Source: Baffinella frigidus (Eukaryota > Cryptophyceae > Cryptomonadales > Baffinellaceae). From it: 16,551 nucleotides of DNA. The notes beneath the pieces are model-generated. The model had not been told where the DNA came from. It saw only the letters and a list, made by a program, of their open reading frames with translations, and did no database searches. The position numbers and the translations under genes were made by a program. How positions within the stretch are numbered: the first letter of the stretch is position 1; each line of letters begins with the position of its first letter. The stretch lies in the NCBI GenBank assembly GCA_026770585.1, contig MU646338.1, positions 46,035 through 62,585 on the forward strand, in the 5' to 3' direction. Positions 7,598 to 14,707 of the stretch are shown here, piece after piece.

Positions 7598-7672
7598 TGA
7601 CTCTCTCTCTCTCTCTCTCTCGCTCTCTCTCTCACGCACACACGCACACACACACTCTCTCTCTGTAGCGAC
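7598..7672. repeat. CT and CA microsatellite
   Basis: CT runs broken by CGCT are followed by ACACACGCACACACACAC and more CT. This is the approximate inverse of the TG/GA tract at 7475-7528. Reading frames through it are low complexity. Confidence 0.85.
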
Positions 7673-7843
7673 TCGACCAGCGCTCCTTTCTTCCGGCGAG
7701 AGACTGACCTTGATTGATACCACCATAGCCACAATGTATACCCACACACGCAGGCTAGGTTGCAGCAAGACTTCGAAGGAAGTCGCGCGCACTGTGCACG
7801 GTGTGTGCGAAGGGAGGCGCGAACGCCGCAGCCAAACTGCACC

Positions 7844-7865
7844 GGTTGACCATGGGTGGTCAACC
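7844..7865. other. 9-bp inverted repeat, 4-base loop
   Basis: GGTTGACCA (7844-7852) pairs with TGGTCAACC (7857-7865). It lies about 125 bp beyond the stop codon of the minus-strand TPR gene and could sit in its 3' UTR. No function can be assigned. Confidence 0.5.
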
Positions 7866-7988
7866 ATCAACGTCTGACACCGTATGACTCGCGGCTTCGC
7901 CCCCCCCATCCCCCAGTGACAGAGACCTTTACCAACACGGCCGCCATACGCACCCCCACGGAGGCTTACTTCCCAGCCCCCAAAGCGA

Positions 7989-8750
7989 TCACGCTAAATT
8001 TCGGAGATCGTCCTGTGATGGCGCCCCAAAACGGTCAGGCTCCTCGCCCCACCAATCGCCCTCTCCATAACCACGTGCGCGCTTGAGGGCGTCGAGCGTC
8101 TCCTCGTGCTCCGCGCCGTGCACCTTGCTGTAGATCGCCGCGCACTCTCGGAAGAGTCCCCCGGCCCACTCCAGCTCGCCCTGATTCTCTAGCGAGTCCG
8201 CCATGTTGTACTTGGTGTCGGCCACGTCCGGGTGGTTCTCGCCCAGCGCCCTGATCTGGATTGCGAGGCACTTCTCGTACAGCTCCAGGGCCATCGCGTG
8301 CTTGCCCTGCCTGCCGAAGACGACGGCGATGTTGCTGTACGTGGTTGCCACGTCCGGGTGGTCCTCGCCCAGCGCCTTGATCCGGATCGCGAGACACTTC
8401 TCGTACAGCTCCAGCTCCAGCTCGTACTTGCCCTGCTTGGCGTAGATGCCGCCGATGTTGCTGTACGTGATGGCCACGGAAGGGTGCTCATCGCCCAGCA
8501 CCTTGACCTGGATCGCAAGGCACTTTCCGTACAGCTCCAGCGCCATCGAGTCCTTGCCCTGGTTGCCGTAGACGCTGCCCATGTTGTTGTGCGTGACGCC
8601 CACGCACCGATGGCCCTCCCCCAGCACTTTGATCTGAATCGCAAGGCACTTCTCGTACTGCTCCAGCGCCATCGCGTCCTTGCCTTGGTCGAAGTAGAGG
8701 CGGCCGATGTGGCCGTGCGTGAGTGCGATTCCAGTGTGCTGCTGCTGTTC
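7989..8750 (-). CDS. TPR array, kinesin-light-chain-like (five 42-residue repeats)
   Basis: The exon encodes 253 residues (1067-1319) before a TGA at 7989-7991. Five consecutive 42-residue tetratricopeptide repeats share the pattern TYSNIGxxYxxQGKxxxALELYEKCLAIxxKxLGEDHPDVA, typical of kinesin light chain and TPR_12-type proteins. The first four are close, while the fifth (NQGELEWAGGLFRECAAIYSKVHG) is more diverged. TPRs form a superhelix that binds peptides or partner proteins. The frame extends upstream to an ATG at 8792, but that part lacks TPR character and includes the acceptor, so exon start 8750 is preferred. The short tail after the last repeat is charged and contains WWGEEPDRFG. Confidence 0.92.
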   Translation of the reverse strand, partial: EQQQHTGIALTHGHIGRLYFDQGKDAMALEQYEKCLAIQIKVLGEGHRCVGVTHNNMGSVYGNQGKDSMALELYGKCLAIQVKVLGDEHPSVAITYSNIGGIYAKQGKYELELELYEKCLAIRIKALGEDHPDVATTYSNIAVVFGRQGKHAMALELYEKCLAIQIRALGENHPDVADTKYNMADSLENQGELEWAGGLFRECAAIYSKVHGAEHEETLDALKRARGYGEGDWWGEEPDRFGAPSQDDLRNLA

Positions 8751-11700
8751 CTGCAACCACCAGGGACGCGCAACGTCAGCACACGACGCCAACGCTCCTC
8801 AACGCCACCTCGGATCTGCCTTCGCCTTAGATCCAGCAAGAGCAGAGGCGGCCGCATGTTTCAGGGGAGAGACAGAGATGTGCTTCCCACTTTGGGCGAC
8901 CAATGACGCTTCAACCCCTTCAGCCTCACCACGCCAACGCTGCATCTACAACCCAGTGCACAATTCACAAAGCTGAACCTTGAAACGCACTGTGGCACAG
9001 ATCTTGCTGGCGCCCAAACCGACCCCCCCCTAGCGCCCATGCTCCTGTACTACATCCCGCTCCCAGTACCTCCTCGCTCAGCTCCGCCTGGTAGATCCCG
9101 AGCGCTTCCTTCAGCAGCTCCAACGCCTTCTCGTACTCTCCTTGACCCATCAGGTTCACAGCCAGGGCAGTCGTGGCCTCCGCCGCCCCGACCCCCGATT
9201 CCCCGTGGATCCCCGCAACCTCCCCCAGCATCACTCCCAGGCGGTCCATCCGCGCCCTGTCGTTCGCGCACAGCTCTTCCATCACTGCAATCGCCTTGTT
9301 CAAGTGCTCCAACGCCCCCTCCCGGTCACCGTGGCTCCATCGTTCCACCCCCGCCTCCCGTATCCGCTCCGCCACCGCCTTGCGCCCCTCCTCCGACAAG
9401 TCGATCAGCCTCAGCAGAGTGTGACCGTACGTCACGTTGTCGTTGTACGCTGTTGCCGCCCGCCCTATCACCTCCTGGGCCACTGCCGCCCCCTGCCCAT
9501 CGAGCAAGTCCTTGCACAGCTCCCACACCGCGTGGTTGCGAGCGCAGAACCGCACGTCCGACAACAGGCTCGCGCCGAGCAGCAGCAGCCCCTCGCACCG
9601 CCCCCGCTCCACCTGCTCCAGCGTCCTGCTCCGCTGGCTCACTGTCGGACGCACCGTGATCACCGATACTCCTCCCTCCTCCACCCACGGCTTCCCCACT
9701 ATCTGCATGTGCGTCATCGGGCCGAACAGCATCTCCTTCTCCCCCTCAAACTGCGACAGCCACGACACGTCCGCCCCCAGAGACCTCTCCCCTACCAGGT
9801 ACCGAAACACCGTCCGCAGCCCCCCTTCCGACTCCGCCCCGCCTCCCACCCCCGAGTAGTGCATCGCAACCTTCCGGTCCGTCGTCGTGCTCATGAAGGC
9901 CGCCTCCACGCCCCCCGCGAAACCCTGCTCATCCGAGCGGAAGAAGTCCGGCGGAAGCGCCATCCCTCCCGTCCCCCGGAACACCTCGCGCTCCCCCTCC
10001 GCATTCTTTGGCGGCGGAGCCGAGATGCGGCAGAGCTTGCGCAGCCCGCTCACGATGAGGTGCAGGGTCGTGGTGTACAAGTTGCGCGAGTAGAAGCCGC
10101 GCAGCACGCCATTGTAGCGCACGTACTGCCCAGCCAGTCGAACCGCCACATTCAGCAAACCCTCCGGGGTAGGGTCATGAGAGTAAGTTGGTTCAAGGGT
10201 GCCTGAGCGAAAAGGCGCCGCTCGAGAATCGAGACAGGCAAGAAACGGAGCCAGTCCACCCCCAACGTCAAAGCTTTTTTATAAAAAAGCAGCAGCAGTT
10301 GGGATGGAGCAATCCACCAGGCCCTGAGAAGCAGAACGCGACAAGCGTGTGGGGGAGGTCCACACCATCGGGCCAGTGCAGAGGCGCAGAGCCACAAGCT
10401 CCGCCAGAGTCAGCTCCGCCTCCACTGCCTCCGTCAAGCCCACCAGGTGCTTGAGAGAATGAGCGTTGCGCCCCTCCACCAGCGCCTCGTTTCCCGGCTT
10501 CCCCCCCTCGACGATCTCCCCAGCTGCATTCACGCCCCCGTCGATTCCAACCACGAACCGCCACTCCTCCAGAGGGGTCGTCGACAGCTGCGTGTTCGGA
10601 GCGAAAAACTCCTCCGTGCTATCCTCCGACATGGTGTGTTCTGCGAACATGGCCTTGCTCACGTTCACGTCCATCTTCCCCACCTGCCAGCCCGCCCTCT
10701 CCATCAGTCACGTATGCCCACGTACCACGCGTCGCTGCAAGAGTGGTGGCAAAAAGCAACGTTGCACACACGCACGGACTTGGATGCCACATCATCCCGA
10801 CGCACCTGGTGCTCGATCCCCAGATCAAAAGCCTCCACCCCCCCAAACGTCCCCCTCCTCCCCCCGAACGTCGCATCCTGAAAGAACTTGGAATGCAGCG
10901 CCGCCACGTCGTTGCCCGAAACCTCCCGAATCCCCTTCGCCCCCCCCTTGCTGGCAGAGGTCACCGCCGCAGACTCATTCCCCCGGAACGAACAGCTCAG
11001 AGCCGCTGAGTCAGCGCCTTCCTCCCCCTGCTCCTCCTCCCCGTCCGCGTGCGTCTGCTGCTCGACAACCATCTCCCCAGGCAGACGCACCTTCTCCCGC
11101 CCACTTTCCCACTCCTTGAACACCAGCACAACCACATGTCTGTATTTGCCGTTGTCTGTGTACCACCCTGAATCCTGCGTCAGCATCATGTTCGCAAGCA
11201 GCCCCTTCTCCCACGCGTCTATCGCTCCCCGCAGAGCCCCCAGCTCCCCCTCCCGCTGCGCGTCGTGCCGCATGTCCCACCTGGATTAGGGTTTGGGGTT
11301 TGGGGGTTGAGGGTTCAGGGTTTGGGATTTTGGGTTTTGGGTTTAGGGTTTAGGGTTTATGGTTTATGGTTTGAGGTTTAGGGTTTAGGGTTTATGGTTT
11401 ATGGTTTATGGTTTATGGTTTAGGGTTTAGGGTGTAGGGTTCAGGGTGTAGGGTATAGGGTTTACCCCAGCGAATGCACCAGCTTCAACACCGCCTCCTT
11501 CCGCGCTGCCAGCATCTGCTCCAGCGTCCGCACGCTCTGGTCCACCGTCGGCCGCAGCGTGATCACCCTGACCCCCTCCTCCACCCGCGGCGCCCCAACC
11601 ACCTCCAGATGCGTCCGCGGCGGGTACACGATCTCCTCCTCCTCCGGGAAGAGCGACACCCACTTCAAGCGCGATCCCATAGACGTCTTGCCCACCGTGA

Positions 11701-12944
11701 TCTCCAGTATCGTCGGCATTGCCCCCTGCTCCCCGCCGCATGCGTCCGACCTCGCCGCGTGCCTCTCCGCCTCCGCCCGGTTCTCAGTCACAGACAAGAA
11801 AGACAGATCCACCACCGACGCAAACCCCTTGCCGTCCTTCTCCAGCAGTCCCGCTGAAAACTGCTCACCCCCCCCACGCAGCCCCCTGTACACCGAGTCG
11901 CCCTTGAGCGCCGCCCCGACCCGCGCCAGCTTCGCCAAACCGCTGCTGATCAGCAAGCACGTCGTGGCAAAGCGCAAACCCTTCCCGTCCTCCGCTCCGA
12001 CCCCCCCTCCCCGCAGGGTCAAGTTGTATACCTCGTACATGGGTCCCGTCAGAAGCCGCAACACGACCACCTCCTCGGGTACCAACCCACCGAGCTTGAC
12101 CTCCGCGCTCTTCAGCACTTCGGACATCGTCCGTGCATCCCGCACCCTCACCCCTGTCTTGGACGCAACCTTGGGCACAGCATCCTCCACCAGCGTCCAC
12201 GTCTTCGTGTTCACGCCCTGCTCTCCCACGACGCACTCAAACTCCTCCTTGGCGCACGTCGCGAATTGTTTGACTGTTCGCGCGGGGGAGACTTCAACGG
12301 CTGTATCCACCGAGAAGTAGCGCGCAGTACCTGTGTGCCCTCCGCCGTTTCCTTGGGTCAGCTTCCCCTCTCTCTTCCCTGGCAGGGATATGCCACGTGG
12401 CTCCCTTTCTACAGCGATTGCCCTGAGCCTGCGTGTCTCGACTTGACCACTGACCAGAGCGAGGTCCGGCGCCTGGGGCCGAGAGGGCGGTGCGGGGAGC
12501 GGGAGATTTCTGCACCTGCTGCGGGTCAATGGGCCCGGTGACGTCCTCCAGGCGCAGTTCCAGCTGCACCTCCATCATGCGCACCATGCTAGTGGAGGCG
12601 CCGAACTTGCCCCCGCGGAACTCGGCTGCAGCAGTGAAGCCCATCGACCTGCTTGGGAATGGCAGTCAGCACCCGAAAACCTCCCAAGGCCTCCGCGGGG
12701 AAGTTTTTGGGGTGAGACGGGAGCCGCAATTGCACCTGAACAAGTCACCCACACCATCCGTGGCGGCCTCTTGCATCGTCCGGTCGACTCGCTCCCAAGC
12801 CTCGGTGCGGCTGCTTGCAAGCACATCATTCTCCTTCGTCTCGAACTTGGTGGTGCTGCTCTGGAGGTCGTTGACCTTCCGCTCCTTCGCCTCGTCTTCG
12901 CCCTGCATGTTCGCGCCGCCGCATTTGGCCCGCTTGTTCAACAT
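7989..12944 (-). CDS. Proposed seven-exon double ADP-ribosyltransferase-TPR gene
   Basis: Proposed exons, in transcription order: 12944-12736, 12648-12516, 12472-11466, 11280-10806, 10683-10366, 10125-9070 and 8750-7989. Introns are 87, 43, 185, 122, 240 and 319 bp, all GT-AG and phase-compatible. The total is 3960 nt, exactly 1320 codons including the stop. The product (1319 residues) would hold ART domain 1 (R310, S341, E392-x-E394), ART domain 2 (R764, S793, E843-x-E845) and a C-terminal TPR array (from about residue 1075). The R-S-ExE triad marks arginine-type mono-ADP-ribosyltransferases, which transfer ADP-ribose from NAD+ to proteins. TPRs would bind partner or substrate proteins. No signal peptide is visible, so a cytosolic location is inferred. 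The alternative is two tandem genes divided at the satellite stretch 11281-11465. The exon details below are more secure than the fusion. Confidence 0.5.
8225..8730. repeat. 126-bp tandem DNA repeats coding the TPRs
   Basis: Four successive 126-bp units are strikingly alike at the nucleotide level (for example AGCGCC or AGCACC, a TTG- or CTG-led GATC segment, CACTTCTCGTACAGCTCCAG, CTTGCCCTG). Third codon positions are largely shared, which points to recent unit duplication or gene conversion rather than old divergence. Confidence 0.8.
8751..9069 (-). other. 319-bp phase-0 intron between ART and TPR exons
   Basis: Donor GAG|GTACTG at 9069 and acceptor GGTTGCAG at 8751-8758. Removal joins AELSEE to EQQQHTGIALTHGHIGRLYF, giving an uninterrupted run of TPR-like helices. 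The frames on both sides are open through part of the intron, so intron retention or two separate genes cannot be excluded. Confidence 0.7.
9070..10125 (-). CDS. ADP-ribosyltransferase domain 2 and first TPR-like helices
   Basis: The strongest ART domain of the window, residues 715-1066 of the model. Catalytic motifs: VFRGTGG with R764; GGVEAAFMSTTTDRKVAMHY with S793 followed by three threonines; GADVSWLSQFEGEKEMLFGP with E843-K-E845; then a hydrophobic strand, and RPTVSQRSRTLEQV as in domain 1. The R-S-ExE triad is complete, so activity on arginine is expected. From about residue 960 helical pairs (DREGALEHLNKAI; GEYEKALELLKEALGIY) are TPR-like and lead into the TPR exon. The exon ends at SEE|GTACTG (donor 9069). 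The frame continues to 8965, but that tail is intron. Confidence 0.9.
10126..10365 (-). other. 240-bp phase-0 intron inside ART domain 2
   Basis: The boundaries GATG|GTGTGG and GGGCAG|TACGTG join TGPM to YVRYNGVLRG, matching TGPMYEVYNLTLRG in ART domain 1, which has no intron at this point. The intron holds a perfect 18-bp palindrome of GCTTTTTT and AAAAAAGC around AT (about 10272-10289). Confidence 0.8.
10366..10683 (-). CDS. ART-TPR gene exon 5: N-terminal half of ART domain 2
   Basis: It starts after CTGGCAG (acceptor 10684-10686) and ends at CCGATG|GTGTGG (donor 10365). Residues 609-714. It contains DVNVSKAMFAEHT, EDSTEEFF, TTPLEEWRFVV and LVALRLCTGPM. The last motif parallels VVLRLLTGPM in ART domain 1, and the exon stops exactly where that alignment demands continuation with a tyrosine. 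The unspliced frame runs past 10366 into intron, so its tail is not protein. Confidence 0.78.
10806..11280 (-). CDS. ART-TPR gene exon 4: linker and start of second ART unit
   Basis: Open from the satellite border down to CAG|GTGCGT (donor 10805), a strong consensus donor. Residues about 451-608. The first part (WEKGLLANMMLTQDSGWYTD, then YRHVVVLVFKEW) would follow ART domain 1 as its C-terminal helices. An acidic glycine/glutamate segment comes next. The last part (VAALHSKFF and TFGGVEAF) resembles the region that precedes the catalytic core in protist ART proteins of this type. That is from memory of the family, not a search. If the locus is two genes, ATG 11273 would start the second one. 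Confidence 0.68.
11281..11465 (-). other. Putative intron composed of telomere-like satellite
   Basis: On the gene strand this 185-bp stretch starts GTAAACCC and ends CCCTAATCCAG. Between are CCCTAAA, CCATAAA and related units, the same mixture as in the array at 5091-6420. Removing it joins GG (phase 2) to G of TGGGACATGCGG and keeps the frame open (LGWDMRHDA). CTAAT, 8-12 bases before the acceptor, resembles a branch point. If it is not spliced, translation ends at the first TAA of the repeat. Confidence 0.6.
11466..12472 (-). CDS. ADP-ribosyltransferase domain 1 (R-S-ExE)
   Basis: The minus-strand frame is open from 12529 to 11462. The spliced exon is taken to start at 12472, after CCCCAG. 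Key motifs in the full-model numbering are VLRLLTGPMYEVYN (upstream helix), VYRG with R310, FLSVT with S341, PEEEEIVYPP with E392 and E394, and THLEVVG followed by RPTVDQSVRTLEQM. This R-S-ExE order is that of arginine-specific ADP-ribosyltransferases. The segment lines up with domain 2 in the same gene region (TGPMYVRYNGVLRG; VITVRPTVSQRSRTLEQV). Read without splicing, the frame stops at a TAA formed where the coding sequence meets telomere-like DNA. Read with splicing at CTGGG|GTAAAC, it continues into exon 4. Confidence 0.82.
12516..12648 (-). CDS. ART-TPR gene exon 2
   Basis: This short exon begins after AAGCAG (acceptor 12649-12651) and ends at CAGCAG|GTGCAG (donor 12515). It encodes about residues 70-114, including a GFTAAAEFRGGKFGAS stretch and a charged helix. 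It was chosen because both borders match splice consensus and the frame is continuous with exon 1. Without splicing at 12515 the frame runs to a stop near 12294 and misses the ART domain. Confidence 0.55.
12736..12944 (-). CDS. ART-TPR gene exon 1: charged N-terminus
   Basis: ATG at 12944 opens about 70 codons of charged, helix-prone sequence (residues about 14-65, rich in Lys, Glu, Asp and Thr) with no signal peptide. It ends at TTCAG|GTGCAA (donor at 12735). The frame beyond runs on only to 12666 and changes in character. Joining to the acceptor at 12649 restores frame (phase 2). An earlier exon upstream is possible, so the start is provisional. Confidence 0.55.
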
Positions 12945-13520
12945 TCGGAGATGTTGAGATCGGAGGAGGCCTGCTCAGCTGCCCCGTTTGACCAGCTGAC
13001 CTTAGTGGACTTTCTGGGGGGTGGTCAAATCTCGATTTGTACCAGAATGTCGCCCGAAATTGGGCCATCCCGGTACAAATGTACAAGTCGATATTTAAAA
13101 CAAGCCCCTCAGACCCTCTGGCGCAGTCTCGAAGATCACCGCTCCAGCTGGTCCGGCTGGGTCTGAGGCAACAGTGCAGCCGCAGCCGCAGCCGCCTTGT
13201 CGCGAAGAGGCCTCGCGCCGATGCGCATCGTCGATCTCACCAACGACGATGCGATCGATCTGGCCGTAGGCGATGAACCCCGAGCTGCTGGCGGGAGCAG
13301 CGGGTGGCGTGGCGGCGGCGGCGGAGGAGGAGGCTCGTCCGGATCCTCAACCCCCCCAGGCTGAAGCTCCTGCAGACCCGTTGTGTTGTCGCCGGTGCGT
13401 GCAGCCCTCTCGCCGTCCCCTTGCACCAGATCTGTCCCCACTAGATGGTTCTGCTCGCTGTTGCGTCGCCCCAGCAGCCCGCAAGGAGGGACAGGCGCCG
13501 TGGGGGACAGCGCCTGTCCA
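12945..13520. other. Upstream region of the ART gene with possible extra exon
   Basis: No secure gene. A minus-strand frame is open from 13346 to 13095 without an ATG and contains FIAYGQIDRIVV followed by G|GTGAGA (donor at 13240), a strong splice consensus. It could be a 5' coding exon of the ART gene. Proline/alanine-rich frames on either strand at 13136-13570 are compositional. Inverted TTGTACC and GGTACAA lie at about 13036-13079. Confidence 0.3.
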
Positions 13521-13645
13521 TCCGTGCGGAAGCTTGAAACAAACCGTAGGAAACTGTAGATCCCCTTGAACAAAGCTGGGCCCGCCTGCGGGAAACGGTC
13601 GGTGTCCCCATGGTGGAAGTTCTCAAACCCTGAAGGAGCTGAAGG
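13521..13645. repeat. Dispersed repeat, copy X
   Basis: Shares GAAGCTTGAAACAAA, GCCTGCGGGAAACGGTCGGT, GTGGAAGTTCTCAAACCC and a GAAGGAGCTGAAGG ending with copies Y (13855-13960) and Z (14698-14865). Function unknown. Confidence 0.7.
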
Positions 13646-13854
13646 GCGTGGCAGGGAGCGTTTCGAGCGGCGGTGCAGCCTACAGCGCACGGCCATGCCC
13701 CCTCCCCGCCTCCACCTCCCAGCTACTGCGTCTTCTTGACCTGATGTCGTCCGTCCCACAAGATCCGACCATTCAAATTGCCCCCCTCTCAGCCGAAACC
13801 ACCCTTTACTAAGGGCCTTTAGCCGGTTCTGCTGACCCCGCCCGCACCGGGAGA

Positions 13855-13960
13855 CTGCAAGCTTGAAACAAAGCGGGCCCCTCCTGCGGAAACGGTCGGT
13901 TTCCGCCTACGGTGGGAGTTCTCAAAACCCAAAGGACCTAACGGCCATGCACCCCCCGGT
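13855..13960. repeat. Dispersed repeat, copy Y (uninterrupted)
   Basis: GCAAGCTTGAAACAAAGCGG, CCTCCTGCGGAAACGGTCGG, GGTGGGAGTTCTCAAAACCC and AAAGGACCTAACGG are in order without interruption. It serves as the empty-site reference for copy Z, in which a hairpin sits between GCTTGAAAC and AAAGCGGGG. Confidence 0.75.
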
Positions 13961-14080
13961 GCGCACACACCACCCTGCGGCGGTTGTGCTCTCAGGCGGG
14001 ACTTCTCGGTAACGTCACACTGAACTAAGCCCCTGGTTTGCTCACCCCCGCAGGGATCCAGTTCCTGCTCCACGCGGCCT

Positions 14081-14152
14081 CCTCCGGAACCAACTCCTCG
14101 AGGACGTGTGCTCCGGTAATGGACACTGTCCTCGAGGCAATGGTTCCGGAGG
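14081..14152. repeat. 25-bp inverted repeat, related copy at 14475
   Basis: 14081-14105 is the reverse complement of 14128-14152 except for about two positions (core CCTCCGGAACCA and CCTCGAGGAC). The right arm GAGGCAATGGTTCCGGAGG (14134-14152) recurs at 14476-14494. The loop of 22 bases contains CTCCGGTAATGG, a partial copy of the same arm. Confidence 0.78.
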
Positions 14153-14190
14153 TCTCGCGGCGCACACGGAGCTGACGATCCGGGCCATCT

Positions 14191-14204
14191 CCCGGGAGGA
14201 AGGT

Positions 14205-14252
<48 letters not shown>

Positions 14253-14271
14253 GGGAGGAGGGTGTCCTCTC
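14191..14271. repeat. CT microsatellite between direct repeats
   Basis: About 21 CT units (14208-14250) lie between CCCGGGAGGAAGGTGTCCTC (14191-14210) and CCCGGGAGGAGGGTGTCCTC (14250-14269). The flanks suggest that slippage or unequal exchange produced a duplication. Confidence 0.85.
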
Positions 14272-14534
14272 CTGCTTCCAGTTCCGTCCCCCTCCCTTCC
14301 CCGCCCCCCCGAGGGCGAGTAGGGGGGGGTGGGTGGGTCTTCATCCCGCGCGTGCTACCGTGAAATGGGGTGACTTACTATTCGTAAGTTGCATTTCCGG
14401 CAGGAAACGCCCGAGCGGCAAAAGGCAGGGAGATCTCCTGAACCGAACCCTCGAGGTAATGCCTGGCACTCCCCTGAGGCAATGGTTCCGGAGGCCAGGG
14501 AGATCTGCAAGGGCGAAGACTCCAAGCTAATCGG

Positions 14535-14692
14535 GGAACGCCCTAAAATCAGGGTAGTTACGCCTACGGGATGGATTAGGGAAGGCCGTAGGGCGCTGAC
14601 AGGGCTCCTACGAGAAACCTGGGCCTAGGGGCCCTACGGCCTACCGTAAACAACACCGTAGGCTTAACTAGATTTGTTTTAGGCCGTTACCC
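14535..14692. mobile_element. Long imperfect hairpin element
   Basis: 14535-14569 pairs with 14656-14692: AACGCCCTAAAATC against GATTTGTTTTAGGCCGTT, then GTAGTTACGCCTACGG against CCGTAGGCTTAACTAG. An inner arm pair GGCCGTAGGGC (14584-14594) and GCCCTACGGCC (14631-14641) extends the stem. This is a MITE-like structure without coding capacity. Confidence 0.65.
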
Positions 14693-14707
14693 TATGAAGG
14701 CTTGAAA

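Noticed and set aside
8203-8906. Plus-strand frames opposite the TPR exon
   Set aside because: They are antisense shadows of the 126-bp TPR repeats. The minus-strand protein has clear TPR consensus.
9039-10206. Long plus-strand frames opposite ART domain 2, rich in Pro, Ser, Arg and His
   Set aside because: High GC at third positions of the ART gene opens the antisense frames. No family motifs are present.
10126-10365. Continuation of exon 5 and an upstream start for exon 6 as separate small proteins
   Set aside because: The alignment of the two ART domains shows that the protein passes from TGPM directly to YVRYN, so these extensions are intron.
11559-12320. Plus-strand frame of 253 codons opposite ART domain 1
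   Set aside because: Serine/threonine/proline-rich shadow of the real minus-strand ART frame.
13136-13759. Minus-strand frame of 207 codons
   Set aside because: Its first half is the dispersed repeat X and its second half is proline/alanine low complexity. Coding is not supported as one unit.
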